DNA of 64,000 bases from Rotaria sp. Silwood1. Its lineage: Eukaryota; Rotifera; Eurotatoria; Philodinida; Philodinidae. The DNA lies in contig CAJNOP010000018.1 in NCBI GenBank assembly GCA_905250075.1, positions 719,309 through 783,308 on the forward strand, written 5' to 3'. The notes under the pieces were generated by a model. The model saw nothing but the letters and a program-made list of their open reading frames with translations. It was not told the origin of the DNA and ran no database searches. Positions 12,397 through 24,100 of the stretch are shown piece by piece; the stretch's first letter is position 1, and each line of letters opens with the position of its first letter. The translations under genes were made by a program, and so were the position numbers.

Positions 12397-15300
12397 CATC
12401 ATCATCACTTTCATTGTCAGATAAATTTCCAAGACCATAACGAAGACCATTAACTATTGTACCATATTCACTATAATTTAATAATTCAAATAGATTTCGT
12501 TTTCGATCATAATATAAACATGCATGTCGTTCAGTAACATATTGACATGTTTGATGATCATTAAAATTTTTTAAACATATATCATTTGATATTGATGAAC
12601 CAAACCAAATAACTTGTTTACGTATATAAATAACATGTTTAGAACGTATATGTATAAGAGCTGCATGAGATAAACGAAATTGTGAAAGATCTATTAAAAG
12701 TGAGAGAGTATTCATTAATGAAGTTCTATATAAAGAGAAATAAAAAAAAAAAAGAAAACAAATTTTAGGTTTTTAATTTTTTTTTTTTCTTAAAAAAATA
12801 TATTTACGGTATTTGTTTTGATACTAATGAAGAATTTTCATCATTTAAACATGAATCAGCTGCAGCAAGAAGAACTGCAAGACCATCATTATGAATTTTA
12901 TTTTTTTCTATTGAATAACTTGGCTCATTTAATGCATTTAATAATATATCGATTTTATCGAGTGTATTAGATTCTTTTTCTTGTGATATTTTTCTTATTT
13001 TATCATTCTCAATTAATAAAGAAGAATCAACTATAGATGAAAATTCATATATATGACCATCAACGACATGATTAAGTATTGCTTGTAACATATCCCATAC
13101 ACATGGATCATATGTAGAAGAACATTCATCAAGACCAATGGGTGTCTAAAAAAAAACATAAGATATACTAACGATGGAATGTATACAGTTTTTTTTTTGA
13201 TGTTCGATTGAAGTAATATTTTGTCTCAGTGAGAATAGAAAAATATAAAACCTGAATTCTCTTAATTCTTTTTTTTTACATTTACGAACGTTGGTTACTT
13301 GTCAACGAGTGTAAGAACAGTCTGAGTAGTATCTTTTCTGGTTACTACACGATGTTACGACAACATCGAAGACAAACTTGTTCTTGGAACGACAATAACT
13401 ATGTTCCATCAAACATTATTTTCGAAGGAATTCCAAATCGACACTGACGACCGCTCAACATTTTTACTGTTCTTGACATGTACTGATCAATGACCTAAGC
13501 GGAACAATTCTTTACAAATTGAGAATTACAATAATTATTATACACACAAACAAATTTTTCGTTGTTTAACTGGTTGAAAGACTAAAGCCGGTTAACAAAA
13601 ACAACAAATAGTATAACTATAGCGAATACATCTTTTGTACTGTTCTAAACCAATCTATCGGTCGCCAAAAATTCAGACCGATTTCATCAATGATCTGTAC
13701 TATAGTCCATTGAATTTTGCACTAGTCATTGATACAAAAAACTGGAAAAAAGTAGCTCGTATCTTCAAAGCGACTATCGAATTTTGATTAAAAGTTTCTT
13801 TGAAAGTACCAAACTATGGTTCGATCGAATCTAAAAATTATTAATTCGATATTTTGCCATAGTTAAAATACCTATACTAAAGTCATTTATAACAGCTACG
13901 GATATTCAATGATACGGTCAATAGGCATTAAGATAACTCGCTTTTTTTTAATTATGTGATGTATCTTTACATAGTTGACTTGATACTCAAATAGAATTTT
14001 ACCTGTACACATTCTTCTTTATCTTTCTCTTCTTCTTCTTCTTCTTCTTCTTCTTCTTCTTCTGTATCATTATTAATTTGATTTTCATAGAATTTTTTAG
14101 ATTTTTTATTTGCATTTAAATAATATTGTTCAATAACTTTTGGTATTTGACTAATATCAATACGTTCTAATCTATGATTATCAATTGTTTTTGATAATAG
14201 ATGTTTTTTTGTTTGTCTCATATGTGTAAAGTCTTGTATAATTGAATTATGTTCTATTTGTGAATATTGTTGATAAATTTTAACACGTTCACTTGTAGAA
14301 AATTTATTTTTCTTTAATAAATAACGATCTAATATTGGTTCAATATGATTTGGACACATCCATTTATCTGTTGATGATGGTAATGATGTTATTGGTGGTG
14401 TTAAACAATCTAAATGATATGTTAATGGACAATAATCACAATGTATTGATGGAATATGATTTGTTGAAGATTTTCGACATATAAAACAATATTTTTGCCA
14501 TGTTAAAGTATTTTTTTGAAAATAATTATCACGATTATATGTTGGATCATCAAATGGTAATGATGGACCACGAAATTCTTCTGGTCGACATGAAAGAAGT
14601 AAACGACGTAATGTTTCAATTTGTGTTGTAGGAATTTTTATTGGTGTAGTTGTTATTGATGATGGAGAAGTCGATGAATCAATACGTTTTCGTTTGAGAT
14701 TCGATGATGATGATTTCATTTTAGTTGTATTATTTGTTGCACGAAATTTTATTTCACCAGATGGTTGTATCAATGATCGACCATTTGATGCTTAAAAAAG
14801 AAAACGAAAATTTTTATTGATTTTCAAGAATAATGTTAGTAACATTTTGCTGAAGTGGAAATTCTTTTTCAACGAAGAAAAAAAAACCAATCGAAAAGAG
14901 ATGTCGCGAACGTGTCATCGATTTCTTAAATCGGAGTGACGCAGAGGCATTCCTTATTGAAATGAAACAAGAGATAATCTTGTATTTATTTGCTTAATCA
15001 AAAAGAATGATATATAAGAGTTTGATAATAATATTTCTAAAAGTACCTGTAATACTTTAAGGCTTTTCACTAATGCGTATACCAATAAGAAAAATTCTTT
15101 CATGGATACACTTGATTTTTTTTTTGTAATTAGTAGACAAGTGTAACAACTAGTATGGTCTATTAATCAGAACTAATTCATCATAAAGTATTCAGAGGAT
15201 TTGATACGAATACTGATGTTCTATAATTAATTATTCTTCCAGGAATGAATTATAGAAACAAATAATAAAAGTTAAGAGAATTTTTTCGTGTCAAAAATTT

Positions 15301-18300
15301 ATATTTGATAGACATTAATCGAGACTGAACTTCTCAAATTTCGTTGTAATTTTAATCTCCATTTTAATCTTACACAAACTTCAACGATGAATCGGTCTAC
15401 TGCAAACTGATTGAAAATGCTTTCGCATGTAAAGTTATTGAAGGATACATTATCGAACACGTTGATTCCAAATATAAGCATTGAAAATCTTCTCAAGTCT
15501 TCATTTACACATTTTTTTCACAAGAATAAAACTTTTTGTAGGCAATCATTTTTCGATCTGTCTATAAAATTCTCTTTCTTTCGAGAAAATACAGTGATAT
15601 TAATTTATACCATAAAATCATACAATGTTTTATCTAGATAGTCTCTTCTGAAAGGACAAACACGTTATGTATGCATAAAGACATAGTACGTTCTACAATA
15701 ACAACAAATTTCAGAAGAGTTAACTCAATTGTCACAGGGACAATACTTCTTCAGTTGTAACACTGGACACATATCAATATGTGATTATAAAAATCCTCAG
15801 GATTATATGATTTTACTCAACGCTCTATTAGATGAACAGATTGAAAAAAGTTTTGTTTTTGAAAATGTTTCTTATTTTAAAAGTAAAGGATTGAACAAGT
15901 GAAAATATTCTCTTGTGAGACTCTATGTCTCTTCAGTCTACGGCTAGGTAATGGGAACCTTACCGCTGCTTTTCGGACATGAATATTGAAATTTTTTCTA
16001 CTTTTAGTTTTTCATTGGTAAGATACCTTTCCAATGTCTTCTGTCGAATGTCATATCAAGGAGTCAACTACTTTATTTTTCCATACGATGCAGACTTCAA
16101 AAAATTAGTACCATTGAAAAAAAAACATGTTTTTTTAATAGTACATCGATCTCCTGAGCTTCATGAACGATATTTAAAAAGAAACTGTCCTCCCTCTCCG
16201 ATTGGTCCTAGTTGTCTTTATAAGCATTGGAGCTTTAAAAATTTTAGTATAAAGTTTTGCGGTGGGGAGGTCCGTAACCATTACAACCTCCATATCTCTT
16301 CATAGATTTTCGTTGAGTCGTTTCTGAAAAATCCTGAAAGTAGATGCGAGTTCTTTTAAAAATAAATATTACCTGTTGGTAATTTAATTTGTCCTAATGT
16401 TGAATGTTGTGGTAGATTTTTTTTATATCCATTAATATTTAATTTTTTTTTTGGATCATATGAAAATGGTTTTTGTATTTGTAAATTTATTTTAGTTTGT
16501 TTTTCTTTATTTAATAATTCTTCTTCTGCTTCTTTAGCTCGACAATTTTCACAAAAATAAGAACCTTTAGGAACATCTTCTCTTGATAATGGTGGATTCG
16601 CACAAAGAAGATGAAATGTTGCTGGACATTTATCACATGATATCATTTCACCATATAATTCTCCACATGAATCACAATGATCATTATTAATAACATGATG
16701 ATGATGATGATGATGTTGATGATGATGATGTTGATGTTCTCTTTTATTTGTTGTTGATGATGGAATGTTTTCAGATTGAGATTTTTTTTCATGTTGATGA
16801 TGATGATGAGGAGCATGATGATGATGTAAAATAGGATGTGCTAGAAGATGTCGAGAATGTGTTGATTGTTTAACTTTTTTTGTTGAATTATTATTTGAAT
16901 CATTATGATTAGAACGTTTTTTATTTGATTCATTGGTTGATTTTTGTTTTTTTATTTTATCTTTTTTCATTGTTCGTGTCTCATTAACATTTGATACAAT
17001 TAATTTTGCTTTTAAACGTTTATTTGTTGCTATTGTACTATTACTACTTGTACTGCTTGTACTACTTGTACTTGGTAAACGTTTTGAAGTTTCTAATTAA
17101 AAATAAACAAAAGAATAAGATCTTTCTTTTTTAAACAGTATAAAAAAAAAAACCTAATCTCTTTATCCTTCATATGTCTATTATTTAAAGTAAACGAAAA
17201 AAAAAAAAAATTATCGTCCTTAATCTTAGATTAAATTATATGAAGCTTAATATTATTAGAAATCCTCTAATTCAGATTCTATGAAAAGAGAAAATGCTTT
17301 TTGAAAATTTAATAAAGATTATAGTACACTGAATAAGTCTTTCAATATCTCTGTTATTTCTTGTTATTTCGGACTGAACTTTTTCGAAAAGATACAACTT
17401 AAAATTTACTTGAAAACTACTATGACTATGAAATACTAACAACTTTCAATCATATATTCACAATATAATTTTCTATTATTTTTCACTAACAAAAAAAAAT
17501 TGTTAGAATACTTCAAAGGGAAGTATTTCAAACACAATGAAACGTGCTCGAATTAATCTGATATACGAATGATAAGATTACTTTAACAACTATTAGAAAA
17601 TAAGAATTGCGTTAATCAGATGTTGTCTTCTGAATTTAGCTTTATCAACAAGAAAAATTTATTTATAACATAAGTATTTCACACTGAATCATCAACTTTA
17701 TGAAATAAAAAGTACGTACTTAAAGAGTAACGTTTACCTCAAATAAACCGTACATTCGAGAACATAAAATCATACAGTACACAGACATGTTTTTCTCTTA
17801 AACAAAAAATTGATGCGCATTCTATACAAGAAAATGTTTAACTCAATTATATGCTTGAAAGCTGTTAATAATACATTAACACACAGTACATGTCAAATGA
17901 ATTTTTTACTTATATGTTTTCAACAAATGCTGTAAGCTATTTTCTAGGTTGTCTTTCGAGAAAATGACTTAGCTCGACATGATAGAAACAAATTTATTCT
18001 ACCGCATTTGTGAAAAGTCAATCTAAATCAAAATCTTGAAAACAAAAGATTATTGTTCTATTCTAAGTTATAGACTGTTTTTTCGTAAATTGACTAAGAA
18101 AAAGTTTCATTTCTTCTGCAGTAAAATTCCAGTTTTTTATGCTCATCGATTACCGAAAATCCGATTAACCTTAGCGAAAATCTTCTAATCGACCTCATAA
18201 GTCATTGACTCCTCTTCTAATACCGGCGATCTTAGGATACATTTTATTTCGAAATTCTTCAATTTGCTTAATGACTACGATCATTTTTATAATATATTTT

Positions 18301-18396
18301 AGAAATATAAAATATGTTTATTTTGGTAAACAAACCATTTTGTCCGTTATACGCCATCGATGCTGAAGGCGGATGAAAACCATTTGTATTACTCAT
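12203..18396 (-). CDS. PHF12: PHF12/Pf1-like corepressor with two PHD fingers and FHA domain
   Basis: Minus-strand coding exons are 18336-18396, 16373-17092, 14003-14790, 12808-13145 and 12203-12725. They total 2430 nt, or 809 residues (human about 1000), and all phases agree. PHD1 (about residues 160-204) has CDSC, CDKC, HLLC and CENC, a C4HC3 zinc set. PHD2 (about 362-409) has CFIC, CDYC, HLDC and CPNH, the last ligand being His as in PHF12. The C-terminal part (about 640-809) matches the PHF12 FHA-type domain through ERHACLYYD and FELLNYSEYGTIV. PHF12 is a nuclear adaptor in the SIN3-HDAC corepressor complex that reads histone tails. Unusual here are a long His-rich tract just before PHD1, a poly-Glu tract after PHD2 and a poly-Asp/Asn insertion inside the FHA region. 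The start ATG is 44 nt after an acceptor-like AG. Introns 2 and 3 are about 1.6 and 0.86 kb. Confidence 0.9.
12358..12413 (-). repeat. ATC/ATT trinucleotide run coding poly-Asp/Asn
   Basis: Tandem CAT and ATT-type trinucleotides read on the minus strand as about nine Asn flanked by Asp runs. The tract lies inside the FHA region of the PHF12-like protein, between the LLNYSEYGTIV strand and the final strands ending near HEFLFYRH. Confidence 0.8.
14021..14062 (-). repeat. CTT trinucleotide run coding poly-Glu
   Basis: Tandem CTT units on the plus strand encode an acidic tract at the end of PHF12-like exon 3 on the minus strand. It lies just before the splice donor, so length changes would alter the protein but not the reading frame. 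Confidence 0.8.
16690..16830 (-). repeat. ATG/GAT trinucleotide runs coding poly-His
   Basis: Two runs of ATG/TGA-type trinucleotides encode His-rich stretches of roughly 10-15 residues each on the minus strand. The second stretch ends only a few residues before the first zinc cysteine of PHD1. Confidence 0.8.
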
Positions 18397-20209
18397 CGTT
18401 CGTAATCCATATTGAGACACGATAGAGATCGATAGTTTATCTACAATAAAATACAAAAAAACAAACAAACATTAATTCTCCTTTTTTTATCTATTTGAAT
18501 TCTATTAATAAAAAGTATTGCATTTATTGTGTTCAGTAAATTAAAAACCATATGCATGATAATGTATTGTATGTTTCCTCGAAATTCTTAAGTTAATAAG
18601 ATATAAAATCGTCCTTTTAATAGTAAACTAGATAATGGTTACTAAAAGAAAAAAAAACAAGTATTACATATAGAAAAAAAAAAAACAAAATAAAAAAAGA
18701 TCGTTACTTCATATAAATACACACTATCCAACATGTTCTATTCAAATATATATAAAAATAATCTAATAAATAAAAACTTCAATCCATAGTCCATTTATTT
18801 ACTTCACATAAAATAGAAATAATTTACGATTGAGTACCTTTCTTTTTGAATCCAATATTATCATCTTTTTTGTATTGATAATAAATAAATTTTGATTAGA
18901 TAATGCTATTTCTATGAAAAATAAATATAGAACAATATCCATATATCATCATTTCATTACACATGTTGTTTTTTTTCACATCCAGTAACATGTTGAATCA
19001 CAATCACATGATAAACAATTTTAATGCTTTATTCTAAACAAATAAAAAAACAAACTTTCATTGATTGTTAGATCATATTTAGGAAAAAAAAAACAAAAAG
19101 AAAAAAAAGAAAATATACAAATTTTATTTTGACAATCAAGGTTAATGTGATGAAATGTATGATTTGACTGATATTGACTCATATAATTTTTAATAAGATA
19201 TGATTAACAAAGAAAAAAAAACAAGCTTTTTTGTGTTTCTAAAAAGAAAAAAGAAATATTTGATAAATAGAAAAAACTCAGTCGTAATAACATAGGAATG
19301 GAAATTTAACAACTGATTTGTCTTCTATCGGAAAGAGAGAGACAAGACAAAAAGAGAAATATTATTTTATTGGCTTAAATAGAGGTCACTCGAATTCAAT
19401 CGTGGAAAAAACCATTAGAAAAGAGAAAGAAAAGAAGGTTTTTTTTTAAACAAAAATAAACTTTATAATTAAAATTTATTTAAAAAAAAAATTTCTATGA
19501 AAAATTTTATATTGATATTAAACACATATTTACATATGTAAAACAATCATAATAACAAACTTGTTCAATAATGATTTATTTTATTTGGTCGAAAATCAAG
19601 CAATCAGATGCATGGAAGAAATAATTAATGGATGTTTTTTTTATTATTGTTTACAAAAATTCTTTCTTTTTTCCAGGAATAAGAGGAAAGAGGCTAAAAA
19701 GAAGAATGAAATCGACATTAGTTAGAATAAAAAAAAAAAGAAATCACGAGAATTCTTTTTTCTATCATATAATTTCATCGAACAGATGTTTAGTTTTTTG
19801 TTAGAGGAGCAAATATTTATTTTAAAATAGAGTTCATCTAATTTATTATTCGTTTAGCAACTGCTTCATGATGAATATGTGGAACATGACAGTTCCTATG
19901 ATACTTTATACACAGTCATTACACTGATTATTGTAGTTCATTCTCATGCAGAACACTGTGTGACGAATGAACGTTATGTCTAAAGTAATACAGTACTGTG
20001 ATTGGTGTTCCTCACTATGAAAAAAGTGTTTCATCTTCTGACATTATGATATGAGAAGATGAAATATTAACTTTAATGTCATTGTATCAAACAAGGAAAT
20101 ATATGCAAAACGAATATCATTTAATTTTCTTTTCAATATCTTAATATGCATGAGAATGATAAGGATTTTCTTTTAGATATCATTTTCGATCAACTAAATT
20201 AAATTAAAT
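18397..20209. promoter_or_regulatory. Shared upstream region of divergent PHF12-like and RPL13A genes
   Basis: The two genes start 1.8 kb apart on opposite strands, so their promoters must lie here. The PHF12 side has an acceptor-like AG (complement of 18441-18442) 44 nt before its ATG. The RPL13A side has TTTTAG at 20171-20176, 33 nt before its ATG. The stretch 19860-20070 is less AT-rich and holds two inverted repeats, 19936-19943/19965-19972 and 20029-20039/20054-20064. No classical TATA box can be assigned because TATA-like strings are everywhere. Confidence 0.4.
20029..20064. repeat. Perfect 11-bp inverted repeat upstream of RPL13A
   Basis: TTTCATCTTCT (20029-20039) and its complement AGAAGATGAAA (20054-20064) are separated by 14 nt. 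The pair lies about 150 nt before the RPL13A start codon. It could form a hairpin in RNA or bind a dimeric factor. No function is established. Confidence 0.6.
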
Positions 20210-20936
20210 ATGCCAAAAACAGCTCTGGCACGTCAAAAAGCAGTAAGTTCGTTACAAGAACAAATAAAAGCTAATATTATTCTATACATTTATGTATTTA
20301 CTTTAGTTGCAACCAGTTGGTTTTCGTGCTCAATCGATAATAATTGATGGTCGTGGCCATTTAATTGGTCGTTTAGCAGCCACTGTAGCTAAAACGATTT
20401 TACAAGGTCATAATGTTGTTGTTGTACGATGCGAAGGTCTTAATATAAGTGGATCATTTTATCGAAATAAACTTAAATATTTGGAATTTCTTCGTAAACG
20501 ATGTAATATTAATCCATCACGTGGTCCATTTCATTTTCGTGCACCATCAAAAATCTTTACACGTATTGTACGTGGTATGGTACCACATAAAACTGAACGT
20601 GGTAAACAAGCATTAGTTCGTCTACGTGCATATGAAGGTATACCAACACCTTATGATAAAAAGAAACGTTTAGTTGTTTCAAGTGCTTTACGTACATTAC
20701 GTTTAAAACCACGTCGTCGTTTTACTGAACTTGGCCGTTTATCAGCTGAAGTTGGTTGGCAATATCAAACTGTTGTTGCAACATTAGAAAAAAGAAGAAA
20801 AATCAAAGCTAAACATTATCATTTACGACAATCTCAATTAAAAAAACTTAAAACAAATGCTAAAGAAAAATTAGCAACAAAGCCACAAGTTGCTAAACAT
20901 CTTGCCGTACTTCAAAAATATGGTTATCAACTTTAG
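20210..20936 (+). CDS. RPL13A: 60S ribosomal protein L13a (uL13)
   Basis: Exons 20210-20242 and 20307-20936 are joined by a 64-bp GT..AG intron in phase 0, giving 220 residues against 203 in human. The protein is a structural part of the large ribosomal subunit. The uL13 signature is clear: [70 protein letters not shown] and DGIP-type [13 protein letters not shown], then a basic C-terminal helix. The first exon codes [11 protein letters not shown], so the N-terminus is roughly 18 residues longer than in vertebrates. An acceptor-like TTTTAG precedes the 33-nt leader. The exon-2-only reading would begin at a TTG and is less likely. Codon use favours T and A at third positions, as in its neighbours. 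Confidence 0.96.
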
Positions 20937-21095
20937 AATCGAGAGAAAAAAGAACAATGAAACATATAGACATGGATGCATCGAAACAAAAAAAAAGAAA
21001 GATATTTTTTTTCATTATTGTTTTACTTTTATTTGTTATACCAATAAGAAAAAAAATATAGAGAAAACAACAACATTTTGAATATACATGAAAAG

Positions 21096-21101
21096 AATAA
21101 A
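21096..21101 (+). terminator. Poly(A) signal of RPL13A
   Basis: AATAAA begins 160 nt after the stop codon and is followed closely by two overlapping copies, so cleavage about 20 nt further on is likely. Confidence 0.55.
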
Positions 21102-24100
21102 AATAAAATAAATAACCGATTGAAAAAAAAACACGTATGACAAATTAAATACAATATCAAGTTTGTTTGAATTTTATTATTCTCATTTCTTCTTCTCTCT
21201 CTGCTTGTTATAGATTCACTTTTAACTAATTAACTAATACCCGGTGATGGAAGTTTCTCCCCTCCTTGCATCAGTCATCATTCTTTCATACTAATCAAGT
21301 ATACTGTATGTATTATATTGTGAGTGTCGAAGTGAATGTGTTTGTTTTTCATCTAATTTAACTATGCATGATTAATTGGTTAGTGATGAATTGCATGTAA
21401 AAAAAAAAAACTTCATGTTGTGGAAAAATTGTTATATTAATATTTTGTTTTTTGATTACTACTTATGAGAGAATTCATCCGACTAATAATCTTCGTTTGA
21501 ACTCATATATTGTTCATAGTGTAGATAGAAATTCTGAAAGAATTTGTGCCGTTAGGCTTTTTTCTCGAATGTTATTGTTAATTTACTGAATTTTCAGGTT
21601 ATTGTAAGATATCACGAGAAAAATTTGTAACAAAACGGTTCGATATGAATACGATAACTCTCATAGTCCTATAACATCCTGAAATTTATGGCTCAAAATG
21701 AATGTTTCTTTTCTGAGATAACACATTTGCAAAATATGTTACTTTAGCCCAGTTTTTTGAGCATACAATATCTTACAAAGGAACTATTTGTTTGAGCTGA
21801 AAATTTCAGGTTTTCATAAGGATTCTGAAAGCTATATTGGTTTTCAGATTGAAATTCCTTGTTGTAATTTTTCTTATAATATCTTACAACTATGTTATGA
21901 ACAAATAATGAGCTCAAATTGAGATTATAAGTCGGATGAATTTTCACGTTAGAGAGAGAAAGAAGTCTTTCTAATTATTGGTTTAATCATTGTTGTTTTT
22001 ACTATAATACTAGAGCCTTGTATTGAATTACATAACTTAAATCTTTGCTTGAATGCGTGTAATTAACAAAAATTTAGAAATAACTATCTATGTTGTCTTA
22101 CGGTAAATCATTCCGATATGTTTTTAAGCATTGATGTTAAGGTTAGATAAATGGGTGAAGGAATAACTAATTGGTGTTTTTTTTGCATCTTCGGTAATTT
22201 TAATGCTAAAGCAAGCTGCCGTTGTATTGATTATAGATTCTTGATGTACTCATTTGCTTCATTGTTATGATCTAAACAAATTTATATTTGATTCTAATTG
22301 ATCTTTGCCTTTGGACATTAGATTGATAATCAATGCTTCGCTCGAATTCTAGACTTTTTGAGATATTTTTTTTTAATAGAAGGTTGATTATTGGCCGTGA
22401 AAATTACATTTTGTTTTTGTTTTCTTCTAAAACACATAATGTCTATATCCATATTCGAGATTTTGATCTTTTACATTTAGTTATTCATGTATAATGTATT
22501 AATAAATAAAAGAAAAAATACAGTCATAATTATTCTATATAAGCAATATGATTAGTGATATTAATATAATATTGTGAATAGAAAATAATCATCGTTTGTT
22601 TGAATTCGATTATTTAATTTCTAAGGATTTAATGATATGGAATTAATGAAAAAGAATTTTCATATTGATAAATACATATTTTTTTTTTGCGAAGAATGTC
22701 AGAAGTTATTCTATCGAATGATCCAATTTAATATCTTTATAAAATTTTGACTTTATCAAAAGGATTTGTATAGAATTAGATCGATAAAAAATAGAAAGAG
22801 TACTTATATTCCATTATGTTTGATCATTAAAAAGATACATATGTATCACTGATCTATATCAATAACATGTTTTTTTGTTTGTTACTCTTATTCATGTGAC
22901 CTTTTCATCGTGGAATATCAAGGTAACACTGTATTAGAAATAAAGAGATTCTCTCATCATAAAATACTTGTTTTGATTAAAAGGTAAATTTTCCTATTTA
23001 GGATATTAGAATAGTAGTGCTTGGTATTTAATTTTTTTTTCGAAGAAATATTTATATTTGTATGAGATTATTTTCTAGAAAAAGAATGTTAACTAGTTTC
23101 TATTTTATAAACAAACTCACAAAGGACCCTGACGGATAAAAATACCGCCCGCCATTTGAACAGCTACATATGACATTTTCTAGAGCAGCTGGCAGTGCGT
23201 CGAATGGTTTATATGAAATTGCGTGTTCATTAAGTTTCAAGGCTATGAGAAGCCATATAATACAAGTTGAATCATATTATAACAGTTATAATTGTTATGA
23301 TAGAACATCATGGTTGAATATATCTTGAAATCAAACTATGTAAAATATTTGTTTGAATTCAATTCAATGGAATTTTATCTCATCTTCTATTATCTATGTC
23401 TAATAGATCTTACAACACCTTTCTTCATATCGAAAAAGTCACCATTTATGACAGTTTTTATATCTTTTGACCTTTGTAATGTTTCAGTTTACTCAAAATT
23501 ACTCCTCAGGGAAAAGGCAACCAAACATGAAACTTTCTCAAACATTGTACACCATTGAGTTCAATAACAATACTTCTTTATTGCCCTTTGAACTTGTATA
23601 GGTCATAGTAAAACCGATACAGTCATAACTAAAGAAGATCAATGTTTTGATTTCTATGCACGACAAGAGTGTAGAGACTTGACGATAGATCTCTTTTAAA
23701 TAAAAAAAAAGTTTCTATGTATTAATAATAAATGTACAATGCTCTCTGATTTGACATAGAAGAATATTTGAAAAAATTACAGAAGAAAATGTTCTTTTGC
23801 ATTCGGATCCTTAGAGGAGAACGTGAAAATAATTTATTTCTCACGAGACAACGAGTAGGCATTAAATCTAATAGTCTAATCATATTTAGTTATTCAGAAT
23901 CTAAATTGATGAGAAGAAAAACACAAAATAAAAACTAATCTTTTACAAACTTATTCTCATTCCCTTCTCGAAGGATTTGTAAGCAAAAAGTTTTTTTCTA
24001 TAATATTTAAAAAAAAGTTCATAAATGTCAAATGATTGAGTATGATGAATTTATTATTAATATAAACTTTTTCATTCATAAAATATTTATCACGAAACCA

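Noticed and set aside
12067..12453. 128-codon plus-strand frame with poly-Tyr and poly-His
   Set aside because: It is the shadow of the PHF12-like FHA exon read on the wrong strand, where the trinucleotide run gives Tyr and His.
15979..16305. 108-codon plus-strand open frame inside a PHF12-like intron
   Set aside because: It lies antisense within an intron and has no recognisable domain. The surrounding sequence shows no exon pattern, so a chance frame is more likely.
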